Assembly (NCBI GenBank): GCA_002471275.1 | Contig: DKPQ01000005.1 | Span: 620,001-684,000, forward strand | Direction: 5' to 3' | DNA from: Flammeovirgaceae bacterium UBA7330 | GTDB taxonomy: Bacteria; Bacteroidota; Bacteroidia; Cytophagales; Cyclobacteriaceae | DNA length: 64,000 nt | Part shown: one piece after another, positions 41,004 to 48,973 of the stretch | Numbering within the stretch: the stretch's first letter is position 1 | Layout of the letters: the number at the start of each line of letters is the position of its first letter | The notes under the pieces: generated by a model | The model's database searches: none | Seen by the model: the letters and a program-made list of their open reading frames with translations, nothing else | Told to the model about the DNA's origin: nothing | Made by a program: the position numbers and the translations under genes

Positions 41004-41104
41004 TTCGAATCTTATTTGGTTGGGAAATTCTTACAATTCCGATGTATATATTTATCAGATTCAATGATCTTGATCTGTTATTTCCAATTTACAAAATTTA
41101 AAGG

Positions 41105-41134
41105 TAGGATTTGGTCCCATGATCCCAAAACCTA
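41105..41134. promoter_or_regulatory. Imperfect inverted repeat in the leuA divergent region
   Basis: TAGGATTTGG (41105-41114) and CCAAAACCTA (41125-41134) are reverse complements with one mismatch around a 10-nt loop. They lie about 100 nt from both divergent starts (leuA and the unknown 514-residue protein). An operator or a leader hairpin for leuA is possible; nothing identifies the regulator. Confidence 0.35.
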
Positions 41135-41228
41135 AATAAAAAATAAATACGACTGCTAAAATCATCTACTGAACTAATTATGCTGATATATTGCTTATAT
41201 TAGTAATATAATTAAGTTATCTATTACG

Positions 41229-42773
41229 ATGTCTAAAGATCACTCCGATCACTTGTTTGTCTTAATAAAATCGCTTACCAAGAGTGAAAAACGCTATTTC
41301 AAACTGAAAAATAGCCAGAATCAGGATGATCCAAAATACCTGAAACTCTTTGATGAAATGAGTCAAAGTGAGGTCTTTGACGAAAAGAGGCTGATTAAAA
41401 ATAATCCATGGATTAAACCCGCTCAATTCAGCAACCTTAAAGCCCATCTCTATCAGAAGTTGTTGCAAAGTCTGAAGGAATATTCCACATCAACAAATGA
41501 TGATATTGCTGTAAGAGAGCAGATTGACCACATCCAATTGTTATATGACCGTAGCCTCTACCATCAAAGTATGCAGCTTGTCCAAAAACTAAAGCGGTCT
41601 ATCAAAAAAGGTGACAACCTGGAATTGCAGTTGGAAGTGCTTAAATGGGAGAAGAACCTTTTGCCGTATTCTATGGGAAAGCATAGCCTGAATCGCTTGC
41701 GTCAGATCATTGAGGAGACCAATAAGGTAAATGAGCAAATCTCCAGGGTCAACTTGCTGATGAATATTTCTGTGGAATTGAATACCATCTACCTAAAGCA
41801 TGGATCAGTGAGAAGTAAGGAAGATTATGATGAGATTACAGGAATCTTTGATCAACGACTTCCCAAATGGAGTGAAAGTTCACTATCATTTAAAGAGAAA
41901 TTACTTTGGTACGAAATTCACCAGGGATATTACAGCTTTATACAGGATTTTGACCCCATGTATGATTATGCCAAAAAATGGGTAGACCTTTTTGAGAGCA
42001 TACCAAATTCTTCATACTATTTCGAAATGTATATCCGTGGCCTTAATCAGTTACTTAATGCACAGGCCAGGCTCTTGAAATATGATGAATTCTCCACCAC
42101 TCACAGGTTATTGCGATCCCTGGCCAGCCACCGCATGATCAAGATGAATGAAAATCTTCAGATCAGGCTATTCAAGTATAATTATGCCCACCAGTTCAAT
42201 GAATATTTTCTCACTGGTGATTTTGCTAAAGGTGTGGCCTTGTTCAGGCGTATCTCCCACCAGATGGACCAGTACATATCTCTGCTGGATGTTCACTCGC
42301 AGTTGATCATGTTTTACAAGATTGCCTGTCTTTTCTTTGGTAATGGGGACTATAGCGATGCCCTTGTCTGGCTCAACCGGATCATCAATTATGAAGATCA
42401 GGATATTCGGGAAGATATTCATTCATTCACCAGGATACTTAACCTGATCACGCATTACGAATTGGGAAACAGGGATGTCATTGAATACTACCTCCGCTCC
42501 ACATATCGTTTTCTGCATAAGAAAGAAGACATGCATGAGTTTCAGTACCATATCCTGGACTTTATCAAAAACCTAAATAGAGACATTACCGAGATTGAAT
42601 TGATACACCGGTTTAAAAAGCTCAGAGATAATCTTGTACCGCTGACCATCAGTCAATTTGAGAAGAGAGCCTTTATTTACTTTGACATCATTGCCTGGCT
42701 TGAAAGCAAAATCCATAAAAAGACCGTGGAGGAGATCATCAAGGAGCGGGTACAGGAACTTGCCCAGGTCTAA
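41229..42773 (+). CDS. Conserved all-helical protein of unknown function
   Basis: 514 residues, no signal peptide and no membrane segment, so predicted cytoplasmic. It begins DHLFVLIKSLTKSEKRYFKL and is almost entirely helical with many Tyr/Phe/Leu-rich helix pairs (for example FEMYIRGLNQLLNAQARLLKY and FNEYFLTGDFAKGVALFRRI), consistent with a TPR-like solenoid. I know this type of protein only as a conserved hypothetical of Bacteroidota. It is divergent from leuA and ends exactly at the convergent aminotransferase gene (no gap). Function not inferred. Confidence 0.85.
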   Translation: MSKDHSDHLFVLIKSLTKSEKRYFKLKNSQNQDDPKYLKLFDEMSQSEVFDEKRLIKNNPWIKPAQFSNLKAHLYQKLLQSLKEYSTSTNDDIAVREQIDHIQLLYDRSLYHQSMQLVQKLKRSIKKGDNLELQLEVLKWEKNLLPYSMGKHSLNRLRQIIEETNKVNEQISRVNLLMNISVELNTIYLKHGSVRSKEDYDEITGIFDQRLPKWSESSLSFKEKLLWYEIHQGYYSFIQDFDPMYDYAKKWVDLFESIPNSSYYFEMYIRGLNQLLNAQARLLKYDEFSTTHRLLRSLASHRMIKMNENLQIRLFKYNYAHQFNEYFLTGDFAKGVALFRRISHQMDQYISLLDVHSQLIMFYKIACLFFGNGDYSDALVWLNRIINYEDQDIREDIHSFTRILNLITHYELGNRDVIEYYLRSTYRFLHKKEDMHEFQYHILDFIKNLNRDITEIELIHRFKKLRDNLVPLTISQFEKRAFIYFDIIAWLESKIHKKTVEEIIKERVQELAQV

Positions 42774-44081
42774 CTATGATTCGCAGTATTCTATGATGCC
42801 TTCTTTGATACGCTTGTAGGTTTCATCGCGAATCGCTTCATCTTCTTCAAGCAATGTCATTCTGAATCCCATCAAATCTGAACAGAAAGATGAGATTGGA
42901 ACCAAACAAACCTGCTTGGCTGCCAGTAAGTAGTAAACAAATCGTTTGTCCAGCTCCACCTTGCCATTGCTGGCGAACCACTGTTCGATGAGTGCCTCCA
43001 CCTTTGGATCATCAATTTTCAGTTTCTGATTCGGCTTCAGCACCCCAGGCTTAAAGATCATGGTATTGTAAAACGCACCGTTTGTATCATTGAAGGTGAT
43101 ATAAGGCACATCGCTGAATACCTGTGACAAATATTTACTCCTTTGCCCCACGTGCTGATTGGTTTCCTTGATGAAGCGATTATACCTGGGATCCTTCATG
43201 ATCCTGGGTATCGCTACCTGAGGTAATTTGGTGGAGCTGACCTCAATCATTTTGGCGTTGTCGATGGTTTGACACATCTTGGCAAATTCCGGGTCTTTCC
43301 CCCGGTTGTAGTATTCTGCCCAACCGCACCGGGCTCCCGGCCATGGGAATTCTTTGGAGATCCCTTTCAGGCTGATCCCAGGCACATCACCAATGATCTC
43401 AGCCAATGTACAGGTCTCTGCATTGTTGTAGATGAGATTCATATAGATCTCATCACAGATGATAAACAGGTTAAACTCCCTGGCAATGGCCACCATCTTT
43501 TCCAGGATCTCACGGGGATAGACCATGCCTGTTGGATTGTCAGGGTTGATGATGATCATCCCGACAATGTGCGGATTCTCTTTTACTTTTTGATAAATAT
43601 CATCAGTATCCGGATACCAGAAATTTTCAGGGTCCAGCTTATAGGTAATGGGATGACTGTTGGCATGAGCAGCTTCTGCAGAAGAATGCGTTGAGTAGGC
43701 TGGAGAAGGACCGATTACCCTGGAAGATGGAATAAGGTATTGATAGATCTTTCCAATGGCGTCTCCCAGACCGTTGAAGAAGGTGATGTCATCTGCAGTG
43801 ATCTGAACGCCACCAAGGGCACTACACTTTTCAGCCAGGTATTGTCTGGTGGATAACACACCCTTCGAATGACTATAGCTGTATGTAAGGTCTTCGTGTA
43901 TCAGACCCGATATAATTTCTTTGATCCAACCAGGCAACTTTCTGTTTTTCTGGATTGGATCACCAATGTTTTCCCATAAAATTGAATACCCAAGCTTTTC
44001 TAATTGTTCTGCTTTTCTAACAATTCCACGGATCTCATATGAGAGCTCATCAGCACCTTCTCTAAGCAATTTCTGTCTCAT
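42774..44081 (-). CDS. Class I/II pyridoxal-phosphate aminotransferase
   Basis: 435 residues of fold type I. The substrate region (YSYSHSKGVLSTRQYLAEKC), the Asn-Pro-Asp loop (IIINPDNPTGMVYP), the cofactor-anchoring Asp (IICDEIYMNLIY) and the Schiff-base lysine in SLKGISKEFPWPGARCGW are present. It is close to the AlaA/aspartate aminotransferase-like group that uses alanine, aspartate or similar amino donors; the substrate cannot be fixed from sequence. It is a single-gene unit, with 54 nt between its start and the DUF6265 stop. Confidence 0.9.
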   Translation of the reverse strand: MRQKLLREGADELSYEIRGIVRKAEQLEKLGYSILWENIGDPIQKNRKLPGWIKEIISGLIHEDLTYSYSHSKGVLSTRQYLAEKCSALGGVQITADDITFFNGLGDAIGKIYQYLIPSSRVIGPSPAYSTHSSAEAAHANSHPITYKLDPENFWYPDTDDIYQKVKENPHIVGMIIINPDNPTGMVYPREILEKMVAIAREFNLFIICDEIYMNLIYNNAETCTLAEIIGDVPGISLKGISKEFPWPGARCGWAEYYNRGKDPEFAKMCQTIDNAKMIEVSSTKLPQVAIPRIMKDPRYNRFIKETNQHVGQRSKYLSQVFSDVPYITFNDTNGAFYNTMIFKPGVLKPNQKLKIDDPKVEALIEQWFASNGKVELDKRFVYYLLAAKQVCLVPISSFCSDLMGFRMTLLEEDEAIRDETYKRIKEGIIEYCES

Positions 44082-44135
44082 GCGGAAAAATAAAGCTACG
44101 AAAGTACAGGAAATGAAAATTCACACAAAGGTCAA

Positions 44136-44585
44136 TCAATCTTCTTTTTTAAAAATGAACTTTCTGGAACGGGAATTACCACTGATCACCACAGTAAGAA
44201 TGTCACTGTCAAGGCTGTATAAGATCATTTTTGGGAAATCATGAGCCTCATTTTCACATACAAAAGAATTGTTGCCTATACTGGTGATTTTAAAGTAGGT
44301 GGGCTCTGCATTTGCTGCTACTTCTGCGATGTAGTATAAATTCCCTCTTCTGCGGGTAATGGTCAGGCGTTCAACAAATACGGTATCCTTGTCATCCAAC
44401 ATGACGCCGATGCCAGTCATTTCATTGTCCACTCCTGTTTCCCACACTTCAAAAGCCTGGGCAGTTCCAGTGATATCTGTTCGGTTCCATCGACCTTCCA
44501 GCCACATCAGTTTTTCAGCTTTTTTTGACTGCCCGGAGAGTGAAGCTGCCACCAGTAAAAAGATCAGAAATGAGATGCTTTTCAT
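44136..44585 (-). CDS. DUF6265-type secreted protein
   Basis: 149 residues with a signal peptide (MKSISFLIFLLVAASLSGQ) and a small beta-barrel domain: KLMWLEGRWNRTD, VWETGVDNEMTGIGVML, NSFVCENEAHDFPKMI. This is the DUF6265 pattern, a lipocalin-like family without known role. The start overlaps the stop of the BCCT transporter gene by 4 nt (ATGA), so it is the third gene of the SelW-BCCT-DUF6265 operon. Confidence 0.85.
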   Translation of the reverse strand: MKSISFLIFLLVAASLSGQSKKAEKLMWLEGRWNRTDITGTAQAFEVWETGVDNEMTGIGVMLDDKDTVFVERLTITRRRGNLYYIAEVAANAEPTYFKITSIGNNSFVCENEAHDFPKMILYSLDSDILTVVISGNSRSRKFIFKKED

Positions 44586-46111
44586 TTACCCAATTTATCT
44601 AAATCTGGAGAAACTATCAGCAATTTTACTGCACCTAATACCACAAGAACAACAATCAGCAATGCCGGAAAACCACCCAGTACAGAAATGATTTTAATTC
44701 CTTCGATACCCGCACTAGCTATCATGATCCAGGCAATGAGACCGATGATGGTGCCCCAGATTATTTTTATGAAAACAGGCGATTCAGGGTGTTCGGGAGT
44801 GACACCTTTGGTGCAAATGTTACTCATTGCCGATGTGTTGGAATCTGCAGCTGTCACATAGGAGATAAAGGTAGTGATCAAAAACAAAGTTCCAATGACG
44901 AGCTCGGTCGGTAATTTTTTAATCAGTGCATAGACTACGGATTCAGGACCTTTGGCTTGCATCAATTCGAAGAGCTCACCTGAAGTCTGCATGTCCCAGT
45001 GCAACGCGGACCCACTGAAGATGGTCATCCAAATGGCTCCAAAAACGGCAGGCAGCAACAAATTGACCTGGATGTATTGTTTGACAGTATATCCAATTGA
45101 TAACCTCCCCAGAAAAAGGGCAGTGATTGGTGTCCAGGCCAGCCAGTTGGCCCAGTTAAACACCGTCCAACTCTGAAACCATGATTCTCCCGGATTGTTG
45201 TCCCAGTTTACACTCCTGGGCAAAAACTCAATGGCATATTCATAGGCTCCATTCACAGCGATCAGCAGCAGATCGGTAACCGGCCCAAAAAACAAGAAGA
45301 TCGCCGCGATCAGGAAAAAGATCCTTACATTAAAGTCCGACAATACCCTGATACCCTTCATCAATCCACTTGCAGCCGAAACCATAAAAGTAGCCACGAT
45401 GAGCATTCCTACGATAGCCAGTACAAACCGATTGTTCTCAAAAGAAAAAAGGTTGTTGAGACCTCCGGAAATGGTGAGTATTCCTGCACCCAGGGATGCA
45501 GACATACCGGCAATGAGGCAATAAAGGCAAATAATGTCTGCGATAGTCCCTACTTTCCCATGAGCATGCTTTCCGAACAAAGGATAGACCAGCGAACCTA
45601 CCTGGAATGGTTGTTTGAGATTGTAATAGCAGATGGCAAATACAAGTCCAGTGATGGTATACATGCCATAAGGCGTAAGGGTCCAGTGCATAAACATGGC
45701 GGACATGGCAAAGTCTCTGGCCTGAAAGCTTCCTGCCTGGATTTCAAGATTTGCCGGTGGCTGATTAAGGTGCATGAGCGGCTCGGCTGTCCCCCAGAAA
45801 AGGATTCCTGTCGCAATCGTTGTACAGATGGTGATGGAGAACCACCGCCATTTTGAAAGGAGTGGTTTCGCATCTCTTCCTCCAATTCTGATTTCGGCTA
45901 CCGGAGAAAAATAAATGATCCCTAAGACAAGCAGGATCAACAATGCGCTCCAGCTAAAAAGCCAGCTGAAATGGGCGAGGATCCAGGCATTGAGTGATTG
46001 GATGATGTCCATGAATGCCTCCTCATGGTAGAGGCTGTATCCAATCGTGATGGATAACAGTAGAAATGGAGGCCAGAATTTTATATGATGTAATCGATCG
46101 GAAAAACCCAT
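44582..46111 (-). CDS. BCCT-family transporter (betaine/carnitine/choline type)
   Basis: 509 residues and about 12 membrane helices. The signature ATGILFWGTAEPLMHL and the helix-8 substrate region (ESWFQSWTVFNWANWLAWTP) are typical of BCCT carriers, which import quaternary ammonium compounds such as glycine betaine, mostly with Na+. The exact substrate is unknown. The start overlaps the SelW-like gene by 1-3 nt (ATGA shared) and the end overlaps the DUF6265 gene by 4 nt, so translation of the three is coupled. Confidence 0.92.
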   Translation of the reverse strand: MGFSDRLHHIKFWPPFLLLSITIGYSLYHEEAFMDIIQSLNAWILAHFSWLFSWSALLILLVLGIIYFSPVAEIRIGGRDAKPLLSKWRWFSITICTTIATGILFWGTAEPLMHLNQPPANLEIQAGSFQARDFAMSAMFMHWTLTPYGMYTITGLVFAICYYNLKQPFQVGSLVYPLFGKHAHGKVGTIADIICLYCLIAGMSASLGAGILTISGGLNNLFSFENNRFVLAIVGMLIVATFMVSAASGLMKGIRVLSDFNVRIFFLIAAIFLFFGPVTDLLLIAVNGAYEYAIEFLPRSVNWDNNPGESWFQSWTVFNWANWLAWTPITALFLGRLSIGYTVKQYIQVNLLLPAVFGAIWMTIFSGSALHWDMQTSGELFELMQAKGPESVVYALIKKLPTELVIGTLFLITTFISYVTAADSNTSAMSNICTKGVTPEHPESPVFIKIIWGTIIGLIAWIMIASAGIEGIKIISVLGGFPALLIVVLVVLGAVKLLIVSPDLDKLGK

Positions 46112-46407
46112 CAGTGGTGCTGAGCGGCAGGATGTCCATCCGTATGCCCAAGGTCTTTATCAGGATCGATATGATCTCTCACCAGTTGCTTTAGCTCTTT
46201 AATCTCAGGAAACCTCCCTTCCTCCTTTCGCGAAAAGAGCAAATGACCATCCAGGTAAATGTCATAAATGCCACCTGTGCCCTGCTTTAAAGTAATAGAA
46301 TCCAGGTCCTCCTGGAAAGTGGTGAAAAGCTCTTGCTGCATCCATGTGGCCCGGTGCATCCAATGGCACAAGGTGCAAAATTCTATGGTGATCTTATGTT
46401 TTTCCAT
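46111..46407 (-). CDS. Rdx/SelW-like thioredoxin-fold protein
   Basis: 98 residues. The N-terminal strand and motif KITIEFCTLCHW carry C11-x2-C14 in the position of the selenoprotein W redox site, and the GGIYDIYLDGHLLFSRKEEGRFPE core is the Rdx family signature. The C-terminal tail is rich in His and Asp (DKDLGHTDGHPAAQHH) and could bind metal. Rdx proteins are thought to act in thiol redox control. Here it leads an operon with a BCCT carrier, an unusual partner. Confidence 0.88.
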   Translation of the reverse strand: MEKHKITIEFCTLCHWMHRATWMQQELFTTFQEDLDSITLKQGTGGIYDIYLDGHLLFSRKEEGRFPEIKELKQLVRDHIDPDKDLGHTDGHPAAQHH

Positions 46408-46500
46408 CAGTAACCCTTTAGATATAAAGTTAGGGATTTGAAACTTTCCCCGGACTTCATTTGTGCTAATTATTAATAAAAAGTCATCAACATCTTTGAT

Positions 46501-46525
46501 AAAAGCTGGTTACCGGAATACCAGC
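46501..46525 (-). terminator. Weak terminator candidate after the DsbA-like gene
   Basis: On the minus strand GCTGGT and ACCAGC (46520-46525 and 46505-46510) form a 6-bp stem with a 9-nt loop followed by TTTT. It lies about 50 nt after the DsbA-like stop. The short stem and short T run make it weak. Confidence 0.4.
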
Positions 46526-46573
46526 AGCTGTTCATTATCAAAATTTTGGGTTAGCCAAATCAATGGATTGATG

Positions 46574-47209
46574 TCATACTGCCATGTCCACTGCCCTTTT
46601 TAAAGATTCTTCCATTGTTTCAAGGTTCGTGTACCCATGGTTGATCAAAAAGTATTTTTGCCCGGAATGATAGACCACCGTGGGAAAGCCCTGGACTCCT
46701 GATTTTTTTACCCAGTTAAACTCTTCTTCTACTGTCTGTTTGATCTCGTTGGAATGAAAGCGCTCCATAAAAATTTTTGAATCCAACCCAAAGGACTCCG
46801 ACAGTTGGCCATACAAAGAATCATCATTGTAATCCATCCCATCTTTGAAATGGGCGTTTTGCAGGCTGTGAGCAAATTCCATAGCACTTTCGGGCATGAA
46901 ACTGCGGAAGGTAATCAGAGCTCTGCAAGGAGGTTCGGAATCAGTCAGTGCCGATCCATCTTCAAGGAAATTTTGAATATAGGGCTCTCCGAATGTCGTT
47001 CCGGTTGTAACCTCCAATCTTGGTATAGAACTTTTAATATATTCCGCCATGCTGGCATAGGGTGCTACCCTGGACCCGGTCATCATGCCACCCACTATCG
47101 GGACGAATTCATATTTGCCTGCATGCTTTTTTGAGAGATCAAGCATTGTTTGGCTAAAACCGAAACACCACCCACAAAGCGGGTCAAAAATATAGAGAAT
47201 TTGATCCAT
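46574..47209 (-). CDS. DsbA-family (FrnE-like) thioredoxin-fold oxidoreductase
   Basis: 211 residues without a signal peptide, so predicted cytoplasmic. The active site C12-G-W-C15 is in IFDPLCGWCFGFSQ, followed by a helical insertion domain and the cis-Pro loop GVQGFPTVVYHSGQ. This is the DsbA/FrnE-like group that includes 2-hydroxychromene-2-carboxylate isomerase relatives and cytosolic thiol oxidoreductases. It stands alone, 166 nt upstream of the SelW-like operon on the same strand. Confidence 0.9.
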   Translation of the reverse strand: MDQILYIFDPLCGWCFGFSQTMLDLSKKHAGKYEFVPIVGGMMTGSRVAPYASMAEYIKSSIPRLEVTTGTTFGEPYIQNFLEDGSALTDSEPPCRALITFRSFMPESAMEFAHSLQNAHFKDGMDYNDDSLYGQLSESFGLDSKIFMERFHSNEIKQTVEEEFNWVKKSGVQGFPTVVYHSGQKYFLINHGYTNLETMEESLKRAVDMAV

Positions 47210-47356
47210 TGATTAAATAGTAAGTTTAATGATCTTAAAGGCTGTTGATCGGAAAAAGTTCCTTTGAAATCATATTAAACAAACTATTATTCAATGACTT
47301 AGGAGTTGAATAAGATTTAATACTTTTGTGATACAACCAGCAAGCAAAAAAAAATC

Positions 47357-47686
47357 ATGGGTAATATAATCGCTGCTCTAGAAAAAGTGACGGAAGGGGA
47401 TGAGGATTTCATGAAGGAGCTCTCTGAGGCATTCATTTTTAACTTTGAAGAGTTTTCAGAAACCATTACAAGAGCTGTTGAAAACAGAAATTTCACTGAA
47501 TATAGAGCCATTGTCCACAAGATAAAGCCCTCTTTTCTCACCATCGAAATGGAAGATGTGTTTCAAAAGGTCAGTGATTTTAGTACCAACTTAGATCAGA
47601 AATCTGAGGAGGAAATCGAGGAATTCAAATCCTGGGTAAAAAAGATATCTGATGAGACCATCGAGGTATTGCGAAGTGTTAATTGA
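47357..47686 (+). CDS. Stand-alone histidine phosphotransfer (HPt) protein
   Basis: 109 residues forming a helical bundle. H54 in YRAIVHKIKPSFLTIEM matches the HPt motif HxLK-P-S, so it can carry a phosphoryl group between a hybrid kinase and a response regulator. No kinase or regulator gene is adjacent, making it an orphan node. A Bacteroidota -7 element, TACTTTTG (47321-47328), lies 29 nt before the start, but no good -33 TTG is present. Its end overlaps the convergent neighbour by 8 nt. Confidence 0.85.
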   Translation: MGNIIAALEKVTEGDEDFMKELSEAFIFNFEEFSETITRAVENRNFTEYRAIVHKIKPSFLTIEMEDVFQKVSDFSTNLDQKSEEEIEEFKSWVKKISDETIEVLRSVN

Positions 47687-48338
47687 GTGGCAATTGTTTT
47701 AGTTGCTCCAATGTCAAAACTTCTTTTTCAATCACTGTAGAATCTGCTCCGATTTCAATGGAATTGTATTTCCATCCGTCATGATATAATGATGGTTTAA
47801 TGCTTTTGATAGGTAAGCCTTCACTAAGCAGGGTATAAGCCACGATAAGTAGATCCTCTTTTTTTACACTATCTCCGTAAAAAATTGAATTTGACTCATA
47901 ATCCGTCATCTCATTATCCACTGGGCGCTCGTGAATGTAGAATCCAAGGTCTTTAAGGGTGTAAACGCTGTTGCCGTCAGGTGGATGCTTGTAATAACGG
48001 ATGATAACATCTGTGCGTGGCTTGCCCGGTGGTAATCTATTGAGCACCGTGGTCTGGTAGGTTCTCTTTAGCTCATTAAAGAAACCTTCAGCATTTGTCG
48101 ATTCAGCTATAGGGTTTGCTTTTTCGTTAGATGGTTTATCAGCAGACTTTTCAGTTATTTCGAGGGTTGAAGTCTCTGGATTGGAGTCATCCTCATACTG
48201 TATAGAAATCTCGGAATAATCAATAGGGCCATCCTCCGGCACATAGTGCGGCACAACGAATTTCATCAGATATAACAACCCAAAGAGTAAGGCAAGTGCG
48301 AGGATATAGGTAAAATGATTTCCTGATTTTCCGTTCAT
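47679..48338 (-). CDS. Single-pass membrane protein of unknown function
   Basis: 219 residues. A membrane helix at about residues 11-30 (YILALALLFGLLYLMKFVVP) is followed by an acidic, low-complexity linker (about 45-80) and a globular domain of about 130 residues (VIIRYYKHPPDGNSVYTLKDLGFYIHERP). The C-terminal domain is presumably periplasmic. I do not recognise a family. It is a single-gene unit between the HPt gene and thioredoxin. Confidence 0.75.
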   Translation of the reverse strand: MNGKSGNHFTYILALALLFGLLYLMKFVVPHYVPEDGPIDYSEISIQYEDDSNPETSTLEITEKSADKPSNEKANPIAESTNAEGFFNELKRTYQTTVLNRLPPGKPRTDVIIRYYKHPPDGNSVYTLKDLGFYIHERPVDNEMTDYESNSIFYGDSVKKEDLLIVAYTLLSEGLPIKSIKPSLYHDGWKYNSIEIGADSTVIEKEVLTLEQLKQLPLN

Positions 48339-48604
48339 TCGAGTAACGTTGATAAGGTCTAAAATTATAGAATATAAAATGAAAAGCCATGAAAAGGCAC
48401 TTTGAGAAATTTAGAACATCTGAGATGAAATGTTATTGTTAAATTAATATTTGGGAGGAATGGGCAGACCGGGTGGTGAGGATACATTTATTCCGGAGCC
48501 TAAAAGGTGTCAAAATGGCATGAATAAATAGCCCATACCGTATTTTTTGATCCATTTTACGGTCTGGAATACATTTTGTGATGTACTGGCAAAGGATAGA
48601 AGTT

Positions 48605-48904
48605 ATGAAGGGGAATTTTAAACAATTGATCAATAGCGATAAACCAGTATTGGTGGATTTTTATGCTGACTGGTGTGGGCCTTGTAAAATGCAGGCACCT
48701 ATTCTTAAAGATGTATCAGCAGCATTGAAAGGTAAGGCAAGAATTATTAAGATAGACGTGGACAAGAACCAGGGCATTGCCATGCAGTACCAGGTTCAGA
48801 GTATTCCTACAATCATTTTATTTAAGAAAGGAAAGCCTGTGTGGAGAAAAGCTGGTGTGGCCAATAAACAGCAGCTCATCAATCTTATAGAGCAAAATGC
48901 TTAG
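48605..48904 (+). CDS. Thioredoxin
   Basis: 99 residues from the ATG at 48605 (an ATG at 48581 would add eight residues). The thioredoxin fold is complete: VLVDFYADWCGPCKMQAP with redox C24 and C27, IIKIDVDKNQGIAMQYQVQ and the cis-Pro loop SIPTIILFKKGK. It is a small cytoplasmic thioredoxin, slightly shorter than E. coli TrxA. A strong bidirectional terminator follows. The name trxA is avoided because several paralogues usually exist in these genomes. Confidence 0.93.
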   Translation: MKGNFKQLINSDKPVLVDFYADWCGPCKMQAPILKDVSAALKGKARIIKIDVDKNQGIAMQYQVQSIPTIILFKKGKPVWRKAGVANKQQLINLIEQNA

Positions 48905-48916
48905 TATTAATAAGAC

Positions 48917-48955
48917 AAAAAAAGGCCCATAGAATAATCTACGGGCCTTTTTTTT
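48917..48955. terminator. Bidirectional terminator between thioredoxin and secDF
   Basis: Seven A and GGCCC (48917-48928) pair with GGGCC and eight T (48943-48955), with TAGA/TCTA extending the stem inward past one mismatch; the loop is 4 nt. The A/T runs on both sides let it serve both convergent genes. Confidence 0.9.
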
Positions 48956-48973
48956 AATCATTTTAATCAAACT

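Noticed and set aside
48439..48565. Short antisense reading frame before thioredoxin ending in a GLPIPPKY-like tail, interrupted by a TGA
   Set aside because: It could be a gene remnant, but the open parts are about 20 codons each, there is no start or family match, and the region probably contains the thioredoxin promoter.
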